A stretch of DNA of 64,000 bases from Kuschelorhynchus macadamiae (Eukaryota > Arthropoda > Insecta > Coleoptera > Curculionidae), in NCBI GenBank assembly GCA_030620095.1, contig JAUTXW010000348.1, positions 124,001 through 188,000 on the forward strand. The letters are read 5' to 3'. Below are positions 38,629 through 52,100 of the stretch, piece by piece. The number at the start of each line of letters is the position of its first letter. Position 1 is the stretch's first letter. Both the position numbers and the translations under genes were made by a program. The notes under the pieces are model-generated. The model saw only the letters and a program-made list of their open reading frames with translations. It made no database searches and was not told the DNA's origin.

Positions 38629-40306
38629 CAGTTACTTGGTGTCTAACTTTAGCAAACAAATTGGTAATATTATGTATATTAATGTAAATTTGTTAAAAAA
38701 ATGCACACGTGCTAATCCGCATAACCTTTCTTCATCCCTTGGCTTTCAACTATGTATTCAGTTATTTGAAAACCGAAAATCATATTTTTGCAGAAGCAAC
38801 ATTTATAGACAAAGATAACAAAATATTTTGTTAATAATGCGGAACTTTGAAATTACTATTGACAAAAGAACATTCAAATCTAATACTAATAATACTAAAC
38901 CTTCATCAAATCGAACTATACGATAGCTTTCTGTGGTAATTTTCTGGCATATAGAAAGTGGGACTGATTGATTTGAAGGCCATTGTCAGAACCGAGTATA
39001 CATACTTAGGTCAAAAATATATTTTTTCCAAATGACATTAAAATGGGATTTTTAATGCCGATTAACAGGCCCAAAAGGGATACTTTCACTGCCTAGGGAG
39101 TAAAAGTGTTTTTCTGCCTGTAAGCAGTACAAACTTTCGTTCAGGTAATATAATATAAATCAAAATTGACAGTGGCAATATTATGTAAACACGAAATGAT
39201 TATTTAGATTTTTATTTAGAGCTTTAAATATAAAAATATCACAATTTTGTCTTCTTCGGAAACTGTTAATGTCATTCGAAGAGATAATTACATGTTTAAC
39301 ACGGCCGAAAAGCAGGTTTAATACTTTATTAGATTCCGCCAGCCGCAGCATTAAATCTTGCGTTTTTGTGCCTAGTGAAACAAATAACTATTGCCGTAAT
39401 CATACTTTACATTTTTTATTATCCCCTATCACTAATTATAATTTTTAGTACATGTTTGAAACTGTAAGGTAAATTAATGATAGTCCCCTCTTTTGCTATT
39501 TAAATCTAGAAATTTTAAGCAATTGATTTTTTTTATCAAATCTGTCCGGCCTATATTATTTTTAAGTTATATGAAATTCCTATGTATGTGTTATGATTTA
39601 CGGATTAACTCAGATAAACCTTTTAATTACTCACAGAACTAGAGGGTCGTTAATTCTTCAAAAATACTAAGCTCGTTCAAAACAAATATCTGGATCTGAT
39701 ACCCTTAATTGCATTTTGCTTTGAAGTAAACTGATAAAAAATATCCGACGATTTGTGACCTAACAAATAGTGCGTCCCTTTTTCTCCAGATAAAGAATTT
39801 CTAACCATACAACCGTTTAACTGATTGATTTGGTGTTCGTTTAACCAAATATTAATCAATTACAGTACAAAAAATAATTAATTGTTATAATGATCATATA
39901 AGATACTCACGATGATTTATATATAGAGAACATAATATCTTTCTGACACAAGAATATTGCCGTGATATTAAACTTACTATGTTTGTAACTGAGCCCACGG
40001 ATGTTGAAGATGAAATCAATGAAATCAAGGTTTTAATTGTATTGGAAAACGGTTTCAGGCGGAATTTTTAATATGTGATCGACTATGGTCTTTTTAACTT
40101 ATTTTTCCCAAAAAAGTGAGAAGGAGGTTGTTCTCGAGCTATGGCGAAACAAAAAAGCAATTTTGGAATTCCTAAAAAAATGTTACAAATGCCAGTAGTT
40201 TGCTAAAAATAAGTCTGAGTAGGTATAGTATACTTTAATTCTATATTGTCGATAGCAAATAAATTCTTGAACGCATTTTTTGAGTTCGCCAAAGAGGTTC
40301 CATCAA
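38629..40306. other. AT-rich non-coding DNA
   Basis: Nothing recognised. Confidence 0.5.
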
Positions 40307-40640
40307 TCAAAAAAAATCAAAAGCCTTAGTGGTATATGTGATATAAGAAACTTTACTAAATACATCATGGATATCCACGCCGATACCTACCAGATGATCT
40401 ATTGTAGATTTATTCTGTCTGAAACGTATTTGTTCTTGTAATAGAAGATTGTGTCTCTTTAAATACCAGGTTAGTCTGTGGTTGACCATACTTTCTATAA
40501 ATTTGCTGAGATGGCTAGTTAATGGAATTGGTCCACGGCTTTTAGGTAAAATGCTAGTTGTATTAGCTTTGTTGTCTCTCCACTTCTTCAACTTCAATTT
40601 CGGAAACAGTAAATTTAATTTCAAATTAAGTAAAATCTAT
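40307..40640 (-). pseudogene. Non-LTR reverse transcriptase fragment
   Basis: One open frame reads RGPIPLTSHLSKFIESMVNH, RLTWYLKRHNLLLQEQIRF, RQNKSTIDHLVGIGVDI and ends at TTKAFDFF. This is the 'YRPI.LTS...K..E......L..YL...L....Q.GFR...ST.DHL' segment of the reverse transcriptase up to motif A, where the usual D-x-AFD context has decayed. The rest of the element is missing. Confidence 0.7.
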
Positions 40641-40709
40641 TTCAGAAAAAGAATCTTCAGTTGCATATAATATAATTTCTATTTCGGAAATTTTGCAATA
40701 TTGCAAGGG

Positions 40710-41215
40710 CGCATGGAATTTCGTATAAAACTGGACATAATTGGCTTTGCAAAGGAAAAAGTTACTGACGACTTACTTGAGGAAAATTTGGTATGTCTCG
40801 AAGAAAATTCGCAGTTAACGCTCAAAAGCATTTGCGAAAGGCTGATATAAGATAGGAATATAAACGTAAATCAACAACTCATGGTCTGGCTGAAGAAGTT
40901 AACTGTTTAATAAAATACTCTGAACAGAAGTTTATCATTTTTGTGAGTGGGACGAATTTTAATTTATTCCGTTAATAGGTTGTATTTCCGCTTTGGGAAT
41001 AATTTACAGAGAGCGAAAAAGAGGTTCGTTAAGATGGAAAGAGTTTCAAGAATGGTTTCGTTGTTGCTTATGGGTCTGTATTCAAAATAGCCGCAAACCA
41101 AAGACAATTCTTGTCGTGATGGACAAAGCTCCGGTACATCCTCAGTCAGAGATTATTTTGGCCATTGACTTACGTTATATAATGCTGATTTATTGCACGA
41201 CTGTCCCATAAACAA
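40710..41215 (+). pseudogene. Possible jerky/Tigger-like (pogo superfamily) transposase remnant
   Basis: The last part reads ILVVMDKAPVHPQSEIILAI followed by a decayed LPP.T region. That resembles 'LLLDNAPSHP.AE.L....V..LPPN.T' of jerky/Tigger proteins, with the second catalytic aspartate retained. Upstream, EENSQLTLKSICERL could belong to the DNA-binding half. Frames are broken by stops near 40850 and 40910. The match is short. Confidence 0.4.
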
Positions 41216-41251
41216 AGAAAACAGCAATATTTTGTAAAATCGCTATAACTT

Positions 41252-42203
41252 TTAGGTCCTCACATACTGCCATTTATACCTATTGTAGTTTATTTTATCC
41301 AAAATCGTGCGCATATGTTCATAATTTTCTTTAAATGCAACTGAATGGGCAACTGGTATAAAGGGTTTTAAATTGCCATTATGCAATAATACAGCTTTTA
41401 AGCTATATTTAGATGAGTCTATGAATAAGCGCCACTCACGGGGAGAATGTTCAATATCAAGTTCCTGCATTAAACTGTCTATATCAGTACACGCGCACAA
41501 CGAATTTTCCATACTGTAGAATTCAGAAAACATAGCATTTCTTTTTCTGAAATTCGTAATTTTTGTTTCTTTGGCCAATAGGTTCCATTCCTTAAGACGG
41601 GAACCCAGAAGTTCTGACTGTTGCTTGGATAACCCCAAATCACGTACTAAATCATTTAATTCACTTTGAACAATCAAATGTCGCTCGCCGGAACTGGGAC
41701 CTGTGGTAAAAGTGGGATCGATGCACTGTTCTTCTGAGCTGCCTGATGATGCGTTATCTCCATTATCTCTCAAATCAATAGCTTGCCAATTTAAAGGCGC
41801 AATCGGCACTGGCAAATTTGCAATATGAGGAACAGGTCGTATGGCAGATTGCAAATTTGGATATTCTATATTGCTTTTTGGAATAACCTTCAGTCTTTGT
41901 CAGGCAAAAATAACAATCGTCATAATGATTGGTGGGTTCTCGCCATACCATTGGAACTGCAAAAGGCATACTTTTTCTCTTTCCCTTCATCCACTGCACC
42001 AATGATACACTACAACTAACACAGCACACATGGGGAGCCCACCGCTTATCTTGATCCCCAATTGACATACCAAAGTGTTTAAAGTAGGCTTTTTTTACAT
42101 TTTGGGAAAATGGCCTGGCCTTTGATTTCACCAGAAATTCTCCACAAATAAAACAAAATTTGTCAGGAGAAATTTTGCAACTTCGGCGCGTTTGACTCGA
42201 CAT
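41252..42203 (-). pseudogene. Multicopy insect/cnidarian-type protein with N-terminal CxxC motifs, frameshifted and truncated
   Basis: From the start codon at 42203 the protein begins MSSQTRRSCKISPDKFCFIC. It has CFIC, then HVCCVSCSVSL, VPMVWREPTNHYDDCYFC and a further CHTTC, a likely zinc-binding arrangement. A frame change near 41860 leads into the rest: SAIRPVPHIANLPVPIAPLN, LNDLVRDLGLSKQQSELLGS, EWRLFIDSSKYSLKAVLLHN and PFIPVAHSV. I remember many near-copies of this protein in insects and Hydra, without a known function; it is probably mobile-element derived. The C-terminal part is missing. The frame after 41840 is intact for 200 codons, so decay is mild. Confidence 0.6.
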
Positions 42204-42221
42204 TCTCGTCTTCACATACAC

Positions 42222-45200
42222 TTGCTTATCGATACACTCAATTCGAAACTCAACAGAAGAGTGATGTTTAACGTTTATTTTATGTGTAATGTTGTAAACA
42301 ACCCAGTCTAGGTAATTTTTCCGTTGTAAAATGGACCCATTTTAGCCGCCTCACAATAAAATTGTTTACCTGCCAATATAAAAGGTTCTAATTAGGCTAT
42401 TAAAAAATGGTACGTATTAGGGCTTTAAGAATATTTTTTTTATTATTGGGAGGGTATTTCCATTGTGAAAATAATGAGCTGGCCTGAGTTAGAAAAATCT
42501 TGTCGACCAATGGATTAGAGACATCACCCAGCCGCAGTGCGCCTGGATGTTAAACCCTTAGATTTGCAAAAATAGCATATGGCGGCACAGGTTTTTCATA
42601 AAAAAGAACCTAGTTTATCAAATATTTTACAATGCCTATTCGCTTTTTAGCTTTTTTCTGATAACAGCTGCTATTTGATTAGCCTTTAATTTGTGTCGGT
42701 TGTCATAAAACGACTGTAGGGCGATATCAACATGAGAAAAGACCGGCACGATTTTAACTCTTTGTTAGATTACAATAATAATATTTCCTTATTTTTATAA
42801 AAATTACTCTCGCTTATTCTACATTTCTAATGTGTTGTTTACCTTTTCGTGAACGAAGTGCATTCCTCGGGGATTCATAATGTTTTTAGATGAGGTTTTT
42901 GTGAAATAACTCATATTTATTTTACTGTCGATATCATCGCAAATAGCACAACTCATAAGCAATTATTTGTCTGGTTTGTTGACAGAATCTCGTTGCTTTT
43001 TGTAGCATCAACTTGAAATGGGAGATTTTAGGAATGTTCACAAACAAAATTATTTTTATATTAACGTTCATGGTTATTACTATTTTGAAATAAAACATTA
43101 GTTTAATAACATATTAGCTGTTGATTACTTGATAGCAACTGAGTGCGTTTAAGTAGTATGTAAATTCAATAAAATACAAACTAGTATTCAGTATGTAAAA
43201 ACTTGTATACTTGGATAGGTCTTTTTACTTTTAACTTCGCGCTGACTTTTACCATTTTAAACGAAAAATATTGGCAAAATTCCCCAGCTAGCACTTAAGT
43301 AGCTACAACTGTTTCCACTACTACTCCTTAAGAATTTTTACGTATTTATTACTAATAATCCTACTATATATCAAGAAACACTTTGGGTTACACGTTTTTA
43401 AGTGTTATGTATGTATTTGTTACTGCGAATAATATTTTATAGTTATTTTCAACGTAAAGTGATTATATAATAACTAATGCCAAGCAACTACTTAAGGAAT
43501 TGACTCCAAGATCGTCATTTCTTTTCCCTTACTTAATAGTAATTATTCAAAGTTACTGTTTCTAATCTGTTTACTAAATTACAACTTTTAAGTATCAGTA
43601 CCTTCTTGAACTTTGCAGAGACTACTCCATTACGTTCAAATGTACTCCTATAACGTATTACTATAAAGTAAGTTTAAAAATATAATAAAAAATATAATTA
43701 CCAGTCGTTATTCTTCTGTTGCAACTTAGAAGTAAGAATAATAATTATTTACATATACATATACATATTTACATATAAACAATAATTATTTAATACAAGT
43801 CAACTATTACCTCTTGTACTTGAGGTTCCGGAGGTAGGGGGCGCTGGTACAAGATTCGGTCGATTTTATAAGGACAGTGGCAATAATAGATTAACCAATT
43901 TTTAATTGGTTCTGCCATATTGCTGGTAAAATCGTTTTGGTTCACTTTTCGCCTACGTGGGTTTCTTATGAGATTTGTTATTTCAGTGTCTCATTTTGTT
44001 AGTTTGGGATTATAAAAACGAATATTGATTCAAACAAGAAGTTCTCAGCAATTGTTCATATGGAGAAATGTATTTAAGCCTGGTTCACCTGTTTTTTGCT
44101 TGTAGTTATAAAGTGTTTTTGATGAATGTGTAAATGACGATGGTCGTAAATTAAATATTGCACATTATTATATTTTGGTTTTATTTTGCTGTAAAAGACA
44201 GTATTGTTTCATGTCTTAGTGTATGTTTTACTTCATTCAACACCTCAATTTGAGGTAGAAGCTCTCTAAGATTAGCATAAAAGAAACTTTATTTTGTAGG
44301 CCTTCTTCAGTACATATTACATTACTAAGTTCACTTGGCAGATAACTCTCATTAATCGCTTGCACAAACATTGTTATTTGTTAAAAATCTAAATGTTTGT
44401 ACTAGATAGTTCGAATAGATTATTAAAGTAAAACATTAACATAACTCCACATTTACAACTGATGCTGACAAAGGTTGTATATATAAGGGTAGATTAATTT
44501 AGTCATATTTTGTGAAAAACTAACGCTTATATGGGTGCTCTCATTTAAACCTTTTGAAATGTTGCATCAATTTGGCAAGTGGGCTTCTATTTTCGCCACT
44601 GTCCTTCTAAAGTCATTGTAATTCGGTCTACAGCTATTAATTAGTTGTGTATATGTTGTGTTATCGTCTACGAGTAACAACTTAAAATGGTTTCCAATGG
44701 CTTCACATACCATAAGAAAAAAAAGTAGCTTTCGTCACTCAGCCACATTTTATAGAAAATTAAAAATATCGCAACTTGGTTATGTCATACCTGAACAACC
44801 TAAAGCGGTATTTTAAGGAAACAAAAAATAAAAACGAATCAAAGAACCGGCGGAATGTTCCCAAATGGTAACCGCTTGGTAATAATATACAGTATAGGTT
44901 TAATAAGAACTTTGTAGATAACTTTATTCGTACCAACTTAGTGTTCAAACTTTAGTGTAATTGGGTATAAGTGACAGTTGCGTACTTAAAGAATCCAAAA
45001 CTATAAAAGCGTATAAGAGCAGTCGTAGATACTTGATGTTAAGTAATTTTCTCAATAAAGAAATGCAGCCAACCTAACAGTAAAAATCCAATAGAACGCC
45101 ATTGTTTATTTTCATCTCCCCTATAAATATTTAGCTATGATGTTTGTTTTTGTGAGTATAAAGATTAAAAATGCATACAAATTAAACATTACGTTTCACT

Positions 45201-46175
45201 CACTTATAATAAGATATTTAATGATAATTACTATTTAAACCAAATTCCAAAATTACATTATTGAGATTTAAAGGCCAATATATTTGACCAAAATCTATTG
45301 AAAATTAACGAATTTTAAAGGCGCGTAATTTTTTTACTACTATCATCAGCATATTCACCAGAGAAATTGCCTCCTTTAAATTTTAGGTCCTTAGCATAGC
45401 CAGAAAACTAAGTGAAACCCATGTAACCTACCTCAAATACCAATAACGTATTCTATACTCTCTACACCATATTCCCAATTTGAGTGTTTGTAGTCGCCAT
45501 AACTGTTTTGTTTGTGTTTAAACGAACCATACATATTTTTAAAACGGATTAAATAAAGACAGAAATAGGGAAGTGACGAATAGAGTGAATTATTACTATT
45601 CGGCTACTTAAATGGAACTACACAATTCCGTACTATCTACGTAATAATCAAAGTCATAGTTACATGTTTTTGACGAAATAGTTATCCTAAAATCGTTCCC
45701 CATTTTGGTAATGACTACGTAGTCTCAGCTTAAACAGAACGTGGCGACACCACGTTCCGGTTACTTCAATGAAAATATTTATGATAACAATGACGTATTC
45801 ATGACTAAAAGTGCTACTTGGGTCCTTTACCCGGAACTTCCCTCGTTATGATTTTTTTCCATTTGTTAGGAATAGTGAAGTGTGACCAACTTAGTTCATC
45901 ACATAGTCGCAGTATATATATGTTATATAATATACTGTCTTTTCAAACATTTTTATTGGGCTTCATTTTGATCCATCATATTGGATTCCTACCAATGTTT
46001 TACCAGTTTGTTTCTACCTATGCCACACTTGACATTTAGGCATAATTTAAAATAAATTCAATAAGTACTTTTTCCATTGACACATACCGCCCTTTTGTTA
46101 CGTCATGGTGAATTCGTACCAGTTTATCAGACTTTCACATTTACTTTTTAGCACCAACGGAGTAGGTAAAGAATG
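42222..46175. other. Non-coding DNA, nothing recognised
   Basis: About 4 kb without a recognisable gene, RNA or terminal repeat. The short frames here have no family features. Confidence 0.5.
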
Positions 46176-46375
46176 GGTTTTATGCATGATCTAGAATCTG
46201 TATATGTATCCTGAGGATGCAACAATAAAGATGCGAAACGTTGACAATTTATAAAAAGACTTGCCTTTTGCTGGATCCTAACCCCAAATAATACACCAGT
46301 CTAACATAACAAGAGGATCGTTAACGAAAAACATTTAGAAACTTAACATCTTGGAAATATCTGCGGACCAACGTA
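46176..46375 (+). repeat. Left inverted arm of a Penelope-like structure
   Basis: It runs from TGGGTTTTATGCATGATCTA through CTGGATCCTAACCCCAAATA to AACTTAACATCTTGGAAATA and stops at a (TA)n tract. The same sequence in inverse orientation lies at about 48915-49140. It contains a hammerhead-like motif. Confidence 0.75.
46207..46246 (+). ncRNA. Decayed minimal hammerhead-like motif
   Basis: The core is CUGAGGA (one change), stem II is GCA/UGC (loop of about 9), then GAAA, CGUU and GACA, which pairs in part with UAUC upstream. It is the inverse-arm counterpart of the better motif at 49059-49098. Confidence 0.45.
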
Positions 46376-46491
<116 letters not shown>

Positions 46492-47104
46492 GGTGTCCGG
46501 GAAAATGTGGGAGATCTCTCGGACTCAGATAGAACATTAAAAAATAAGATGACAAGTTCCCATAAATTTTTTTCCTAGCGGCCCTCCCTAGGGAGATACG
46601 GCCCCCTAAAGAACCCCACTGGAAATCGGTTTTTCTAGAATAACTTTTAAACGACTCAATATAATTTAACGAAAATTTAATATGATAGACAGTAGTAAGG
46701 ACCTCTCAAAATACTCCCTTAAAACATAATTAGCTTGTTTAGTTTACCAGGGACGGACTAGATTGTACATTTTAACGCTCAAATTTTTAACACCCTGTAT
46801 GATAAGGAGTTAAAAAAAATAAATTTGGATACCTTGAACATTAAGCTAAAGAAAAGGTACTCTTGTTCATTGTCGATAAAATGAACCGTTTTCGAGAAAA
46901 AAAATAATAAAAGTATTAATGTTTTATTATTGTTTATTTATCAGTATTAAAGAATGCACTTTTTTACAAACGTTACTATGGTACGAAATAAATAATCTCG
47001 CATTGACGTGTGCATTTGAAATCTTCTTGACACGTTGATCTTTTTGTACCTACTTCGATATTAATTTATTAAATTTTGAATACCTTGGTAAATTTAATTC
47101 GATA

Positions 47105-48249
47105 ATGGGATACACATTTAGTGAGTATGCAGATATGCATCTTATGTACGGACTTGCATCTTGCAATGCTTATGAAGCAAGAAGGTTGTATGGAGAAAGA
47201 TATCCTAATCGCAATATTCCAAATGAGAAAACATTTCAGCGAATTGACCAACGTCTAAGAGAAACTGGTGGGCAATTCTCAATTAATAAGGTAACATTAT
47301 TGACGTTCATTAATTATTTTTAGGAAGTTTTGGGAAAAGGAGTACTGATGCTGGTGTGAGGAGAACATTACGTACGGTGCAATTGGAGGAAGATATTTTG
47401 GATACTGTAGCTGATACTCCCTCAATAAGCACTCGAATATTAGCCGCGCAGCTTCATGTGTCAAAAAGTACAGTTGCTGAAGTACTTAAAGAACAGTTGT
47501 TATACCCTTATCATCTGCAAAAAGTGCATCAACTACTTCCTGAAGATTTTCCTCGAAGAATCCAGTTCGCAAACTGGTTGTTAGATCAACAACGAACAAA
47601 CCCAAACTTCATTAGCATTATTCTTTTTACCGATGAAGCAGGATTTACCAAAGATGGTATTGTAAATTTACATAACTCGCATGTATGGGCTGATGAAAAC
47701 CCTCATGCCACTGTCGTTCATCATCATCAACATCAGTTTCAATCCATTAATGTTTGAGCAGGAATAATCGGCAATTTTTTCATTGGACCATGCGTATTAC
47801 CGGCACGATTGAATGGTGAACTTTATTTAGAGTTCCTTCAGAACGCTTTTCTAGATTCAATAGAGCATTTGCCACTTGAAACCCGCCAAAGGATGCATTT
47901 TATGCATGATGGAGCCCCACCCCATTTTAGCGTTGCTGTACGGGACCACCTAAATAACGTCTATGGAAACCGTTGGATAGGCAGAGGAGGTCCCATTGCC
48001 TGGCCTCCACGGTCTCCCGACCTAACGCCAATGGATTTCTACCTGTGGGGTCATCTCAAAACCTTGGTGTATTCCTCTCCGGTTGCTACTAGGGAGGAAC
48101 TTTTACAGAGAATCACGTTTCATTGCGATATGATAAGGAACAATGCTGGGTTGTTGTGGCGAGTACAGCAGTCCTCTATTCGTCGTGCCCGCGAGTGCAT
48201 CACAAATCACGGAGCACATGTTGAACCCACTTATGAAGTTTTTAATTGA
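47105..48249 (+). pseudogene. DDE transposase with one intron, one premature stop
   Basis: Exon 1 (47105-47267) begins MGYTFSEYADMHLMYGLASC; exon 2 (47324-48249) begins in the G of ETGSFGKRSTDAG. Joined, it would be 362 residues. Visible parts are the N-terminal helix-turn-helix, a second one (TPSISTRILAAQLHVSKSTV), FTDEAGFTKDGI (first aspartate), MHDGAPPHFS (second) and PPRSPDLTPMDFYLWG (third acidic residue, 41 residues after the second by my count). A single TGA at 47758 sits where relatives have tryptophan (INV-x-AGIIG). Everything else is open. Read-through or a sister copy could be active. The catalytic spacing resembles the DD41D group, but I could not test the subfamily. Confidence 0.82.
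47268..47323 (+). other. 56-base intron of the transposase gene
   Basis: GTGGGC opens and TTATTTTTAG closes it. Removal changes the frame correctly and restores the family motif ETGSF; without splicing the frame ends at TAG 47321. The size is typical of short insect introns. Confidence 0.75.
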
Positions 48250-48739
48250 CTTTTTTCTATTTAGCGTATTAGGTTGTTCAGGATCAAAACATATTTAATA
48301 CTCCCAAAGTTGTATTCTTTTATTATTTTTTTTTCTCGAAAACGGTTCATTTTATCGACAATGAATAATAGCACCTTTTCTTTAGCTTAATGTTCAAGGT
48401 ATCCAAATTTATTTTTTTTAACTCCTTATCATACAGGGTGTTAAAAATTTGAGCGTTAAAATGTACAATCTAGTCCGTCCCTGGTAAACTAAACAAGCTA
48501 ATTATGTTTTAAGGGAAGCATTTTGAGAGGTCCTTACTACTGTTTATCATATTAAATTTTCGTTAAATTATATTGAGTCGTTTAAAAGTTATTCTAGAAA
48601 AACCGATTTCCAGTGGGGTCCTTTAGGGGGCCGTATCTCCGTAGGGAGGGCCGCTAGGAAAAAAATTTATGGGAACTTGTCATCTTATTTTTTAATGTTC
48701 TATCTGAGTCCGAGAGATCTCCCACATTTTCCGGACACC

Positions 48740-48854
<115 letters not shown>

Positions 48855-48914
48855 TATGCAATTTTTAGGCTAGGTGTGTTATTAATGTTTTGCTTTATGA
48901 TTACATGTTTGCCT

Positions 48915-49977
<1,063 letters not shown>

Positions 49978-50600
49978 TTTAAAAAAAATTATTCGTTCTG
50001 TCGGATTTGCAATGTCTTTATCACATTGGTTTCACAACGTTTGGAATGGTAACTATCTCCAATCGTTTTTAAGTGCAAACTAAACGATAACTCTAAAGCT
50101 ACGGGCTTATATACTAGTCGCGTGTGGTGATGCGTGAAGTCTCCGCCCCCTGCTACCTGAACTGCAAAGTTTTAGGAGGTCATTTTATGCTAGAAGCGGC
50201 TTCCATATATTTGGAATATCGACACTAGGCTTGCTGAAAATGCCTTGACTTCTTTTTATGAAAGCTGGTTCTATAAACCTTCGTTTTCGCTAGTGTTGCT
50301 CTGTATACAAAATTCTAGTCTCCGATCACTGCATCCGATCTGACTAGACATGTTCTGTTACGCCTAATATTGACGTCTCTCTTTTTTGAGTATGATCAAA
50401 ATGCTCCTTGACTCTTACAATAAGAGGACGTTTTGTCTCTCCAATGTCCGATTCACCACACTCACAGGGGATTCGGTAAATGCATTCTTTTTTCTTGTCG
50501 ATGTTTTTTGGCTTTGTTTTTGTTAGAAGGGTTCTTAACGTATTTCCTTATTTGAAAGCGGTTTTGATTGGAGTATACCTTAGAATAAGATTATGAGTCA
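49978..50600 (-). pseudogene. Penelope-like element, inverted 3' copy (GIY-YIG end)
   Basis: On the minus strand the reading gives TKPKNIDKKKECIYRIPCEC, then GESDIGETKRPLIVRVKEHF. This is the GIY-YIG endonuclease start of a Penelope-like element, with a DIGE variant of YIGE. The 3' untranslated part follows and matches 55370-55625 in inverse (AAAGCTACGG..TTATA, GTGGTGATGCGTGAAGTCTC, TGGTTTCACAACGTTTGG). It abuts the plus-strand copy head to head, a common arrangement for Penelope-type elements. Frame damage is moderate. It keeps about 20 bases of the GIY-YIG segment that the plus copy has lost. Confidence 0.72.
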
Positions 50601-52098
50601 ATTTTCCACAAAATTGAAAACACAAAATCGAAACTTCGATCTCGCCTCCAAACAGAACCAACAAGAGATGTTCAAAAGACCATATTCACTGTATCAAAAG
50701 AATATTGTCAGAGACAGAAGAACAATTGTTGAGCAAGGGTCTTAATTTTGCAGTTGGACCAAACCGCCAGTTTTGGAAATAATTGCATAAAATAAGAACC
50801 GGTTTGGATAAAAAGGCAAAGACAACAAATATTATATCCAAATAAGAAAAAACCACTCTTGAACGTCTCCAGAAAGACACTTTCGTAAAGATTCTTCCTG
50901 CAGACAAAGGGAATGCTACGGTAGTTGTGGATACCGAAACATATGACGCGAAGATCGGCGAAGTTTTGATGAAAGGAAACTACAGAATACTACCGACGGA
51001 CCACGCAAGTTCAATCAAGAACAGGACAATAAGGAAATATAGTACCTACATCCCAGACAGGATACGCTGCAAGTTAACGCCATATTACAGCAAGCCACCC
51101 CATTCCTATGGTTTGCCAAAGATCTACAAGCCGAACATGCCTCTAAGACCAATTACTAGATCCAAGGACTCATCACCAATTGCTTTGGCTAGATATTTGT
51201 TAGAAATACTCCAACCTTTACAAAATAATTGAAAAATTGAAAAGAGTCGTCGATATTTCTCAAAGAGACCTGTTTATAATTCTATTAAATAAAACACAAA
51301 GTCTTGGTCTCAGTCAAATATTTTAAAAAACCTAAGGTGACACGTGTTTCGCTCTTGTGAGCATCAAGATAAGACGAATTCTTTTGCTCAAAATTCTAAC
51401 CATTTTATTGATATTCTTAAGAACATCACATTAGGGCCAGAAGACAGATTTGTTAGTTTTAATGTAAAAAGTTGGTATACAAATGTTCCTATATGTGAAT
51501 CATTAGATATAATTAGCCAAAAGTTGAGGGAAGGCAATACACTCTTTGAAAGAATGACGTTTCCTCTGGAGGGTGTGTGCACCTATTGGAATGCTGTTTC
51601 CGTAATTCCGGCTTTCAAAGTGAAAGATAGGTTTCACTTACAAGATGATGGTCTTCCGATGGGGTCATCTTAGCTAATATTTATATGGAATGGTTCGAAG
51701 AGCACGCAATAAATACTGCTCAAATCAAGCCTAAACTTTGAATTATCTGGACGATGCTTTTATTATTTGAGCTGCAAATGACAATCATTTGACATTAAAT
51801 AGAGTTTTTCAATCACTTAAATAGCATATAAACATGTATTAAATTTACAATGGAGGAGGAAAAGAAATTTCTTCTTTGCCGTTTCTTGACGTTCTTGTTA
51901 CGCGATCTGCAGATGGCATCAGAAGTACGGAAAACCCACAGCCACTGGACAATATCTCAACCAGGGTTCTAATCATTCTTCAGCAACAAAAGAGGGCACT
52001 ATAAGAACGCTTTACAACAGAACTGTAATAACTTGTAATAATACAATGGGCCTCAGGCAGAAACTGTAAACATAAAAAAAGATCTACTGCAGAATGGT
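50601..52098 (+). pseudogene. Penelope-like element, N-terminal and reverse transcriptase part
   Basis: The reading proceeds as EEQLLSKGLNFAVGPNRQFW, LQKDTFVKILPADKGNATVV (the hallmark 'LPADKGN.TVV'), DTETYDAKIGEVL, then HSYGLPKIYKPNMPLRPITR (the 'PK.HK...PLRPI' motif of Penelope reverse transcriptases). FVSFNVKSWYTNVPICESLD (motif A; aspartate replaced by N-V) and LQDDGLPMGSS (motif B) follow, then weak remains of the YLDDAF motif C near 51745. Several frameshifts and stops occur; a second extra segment near 51230-51340 is unexplained. The coding part continues after the pogo-like insertion at 54903. Confidence 0.78.
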
Positions 52099-52100
52099 TA

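Noticed and set aside
41730..41760. CTGATGATGCG resembling a hammerhead core
   Set aside because: It lies in the reverse strand of a coding remnant and has no following stem II or GAAA.
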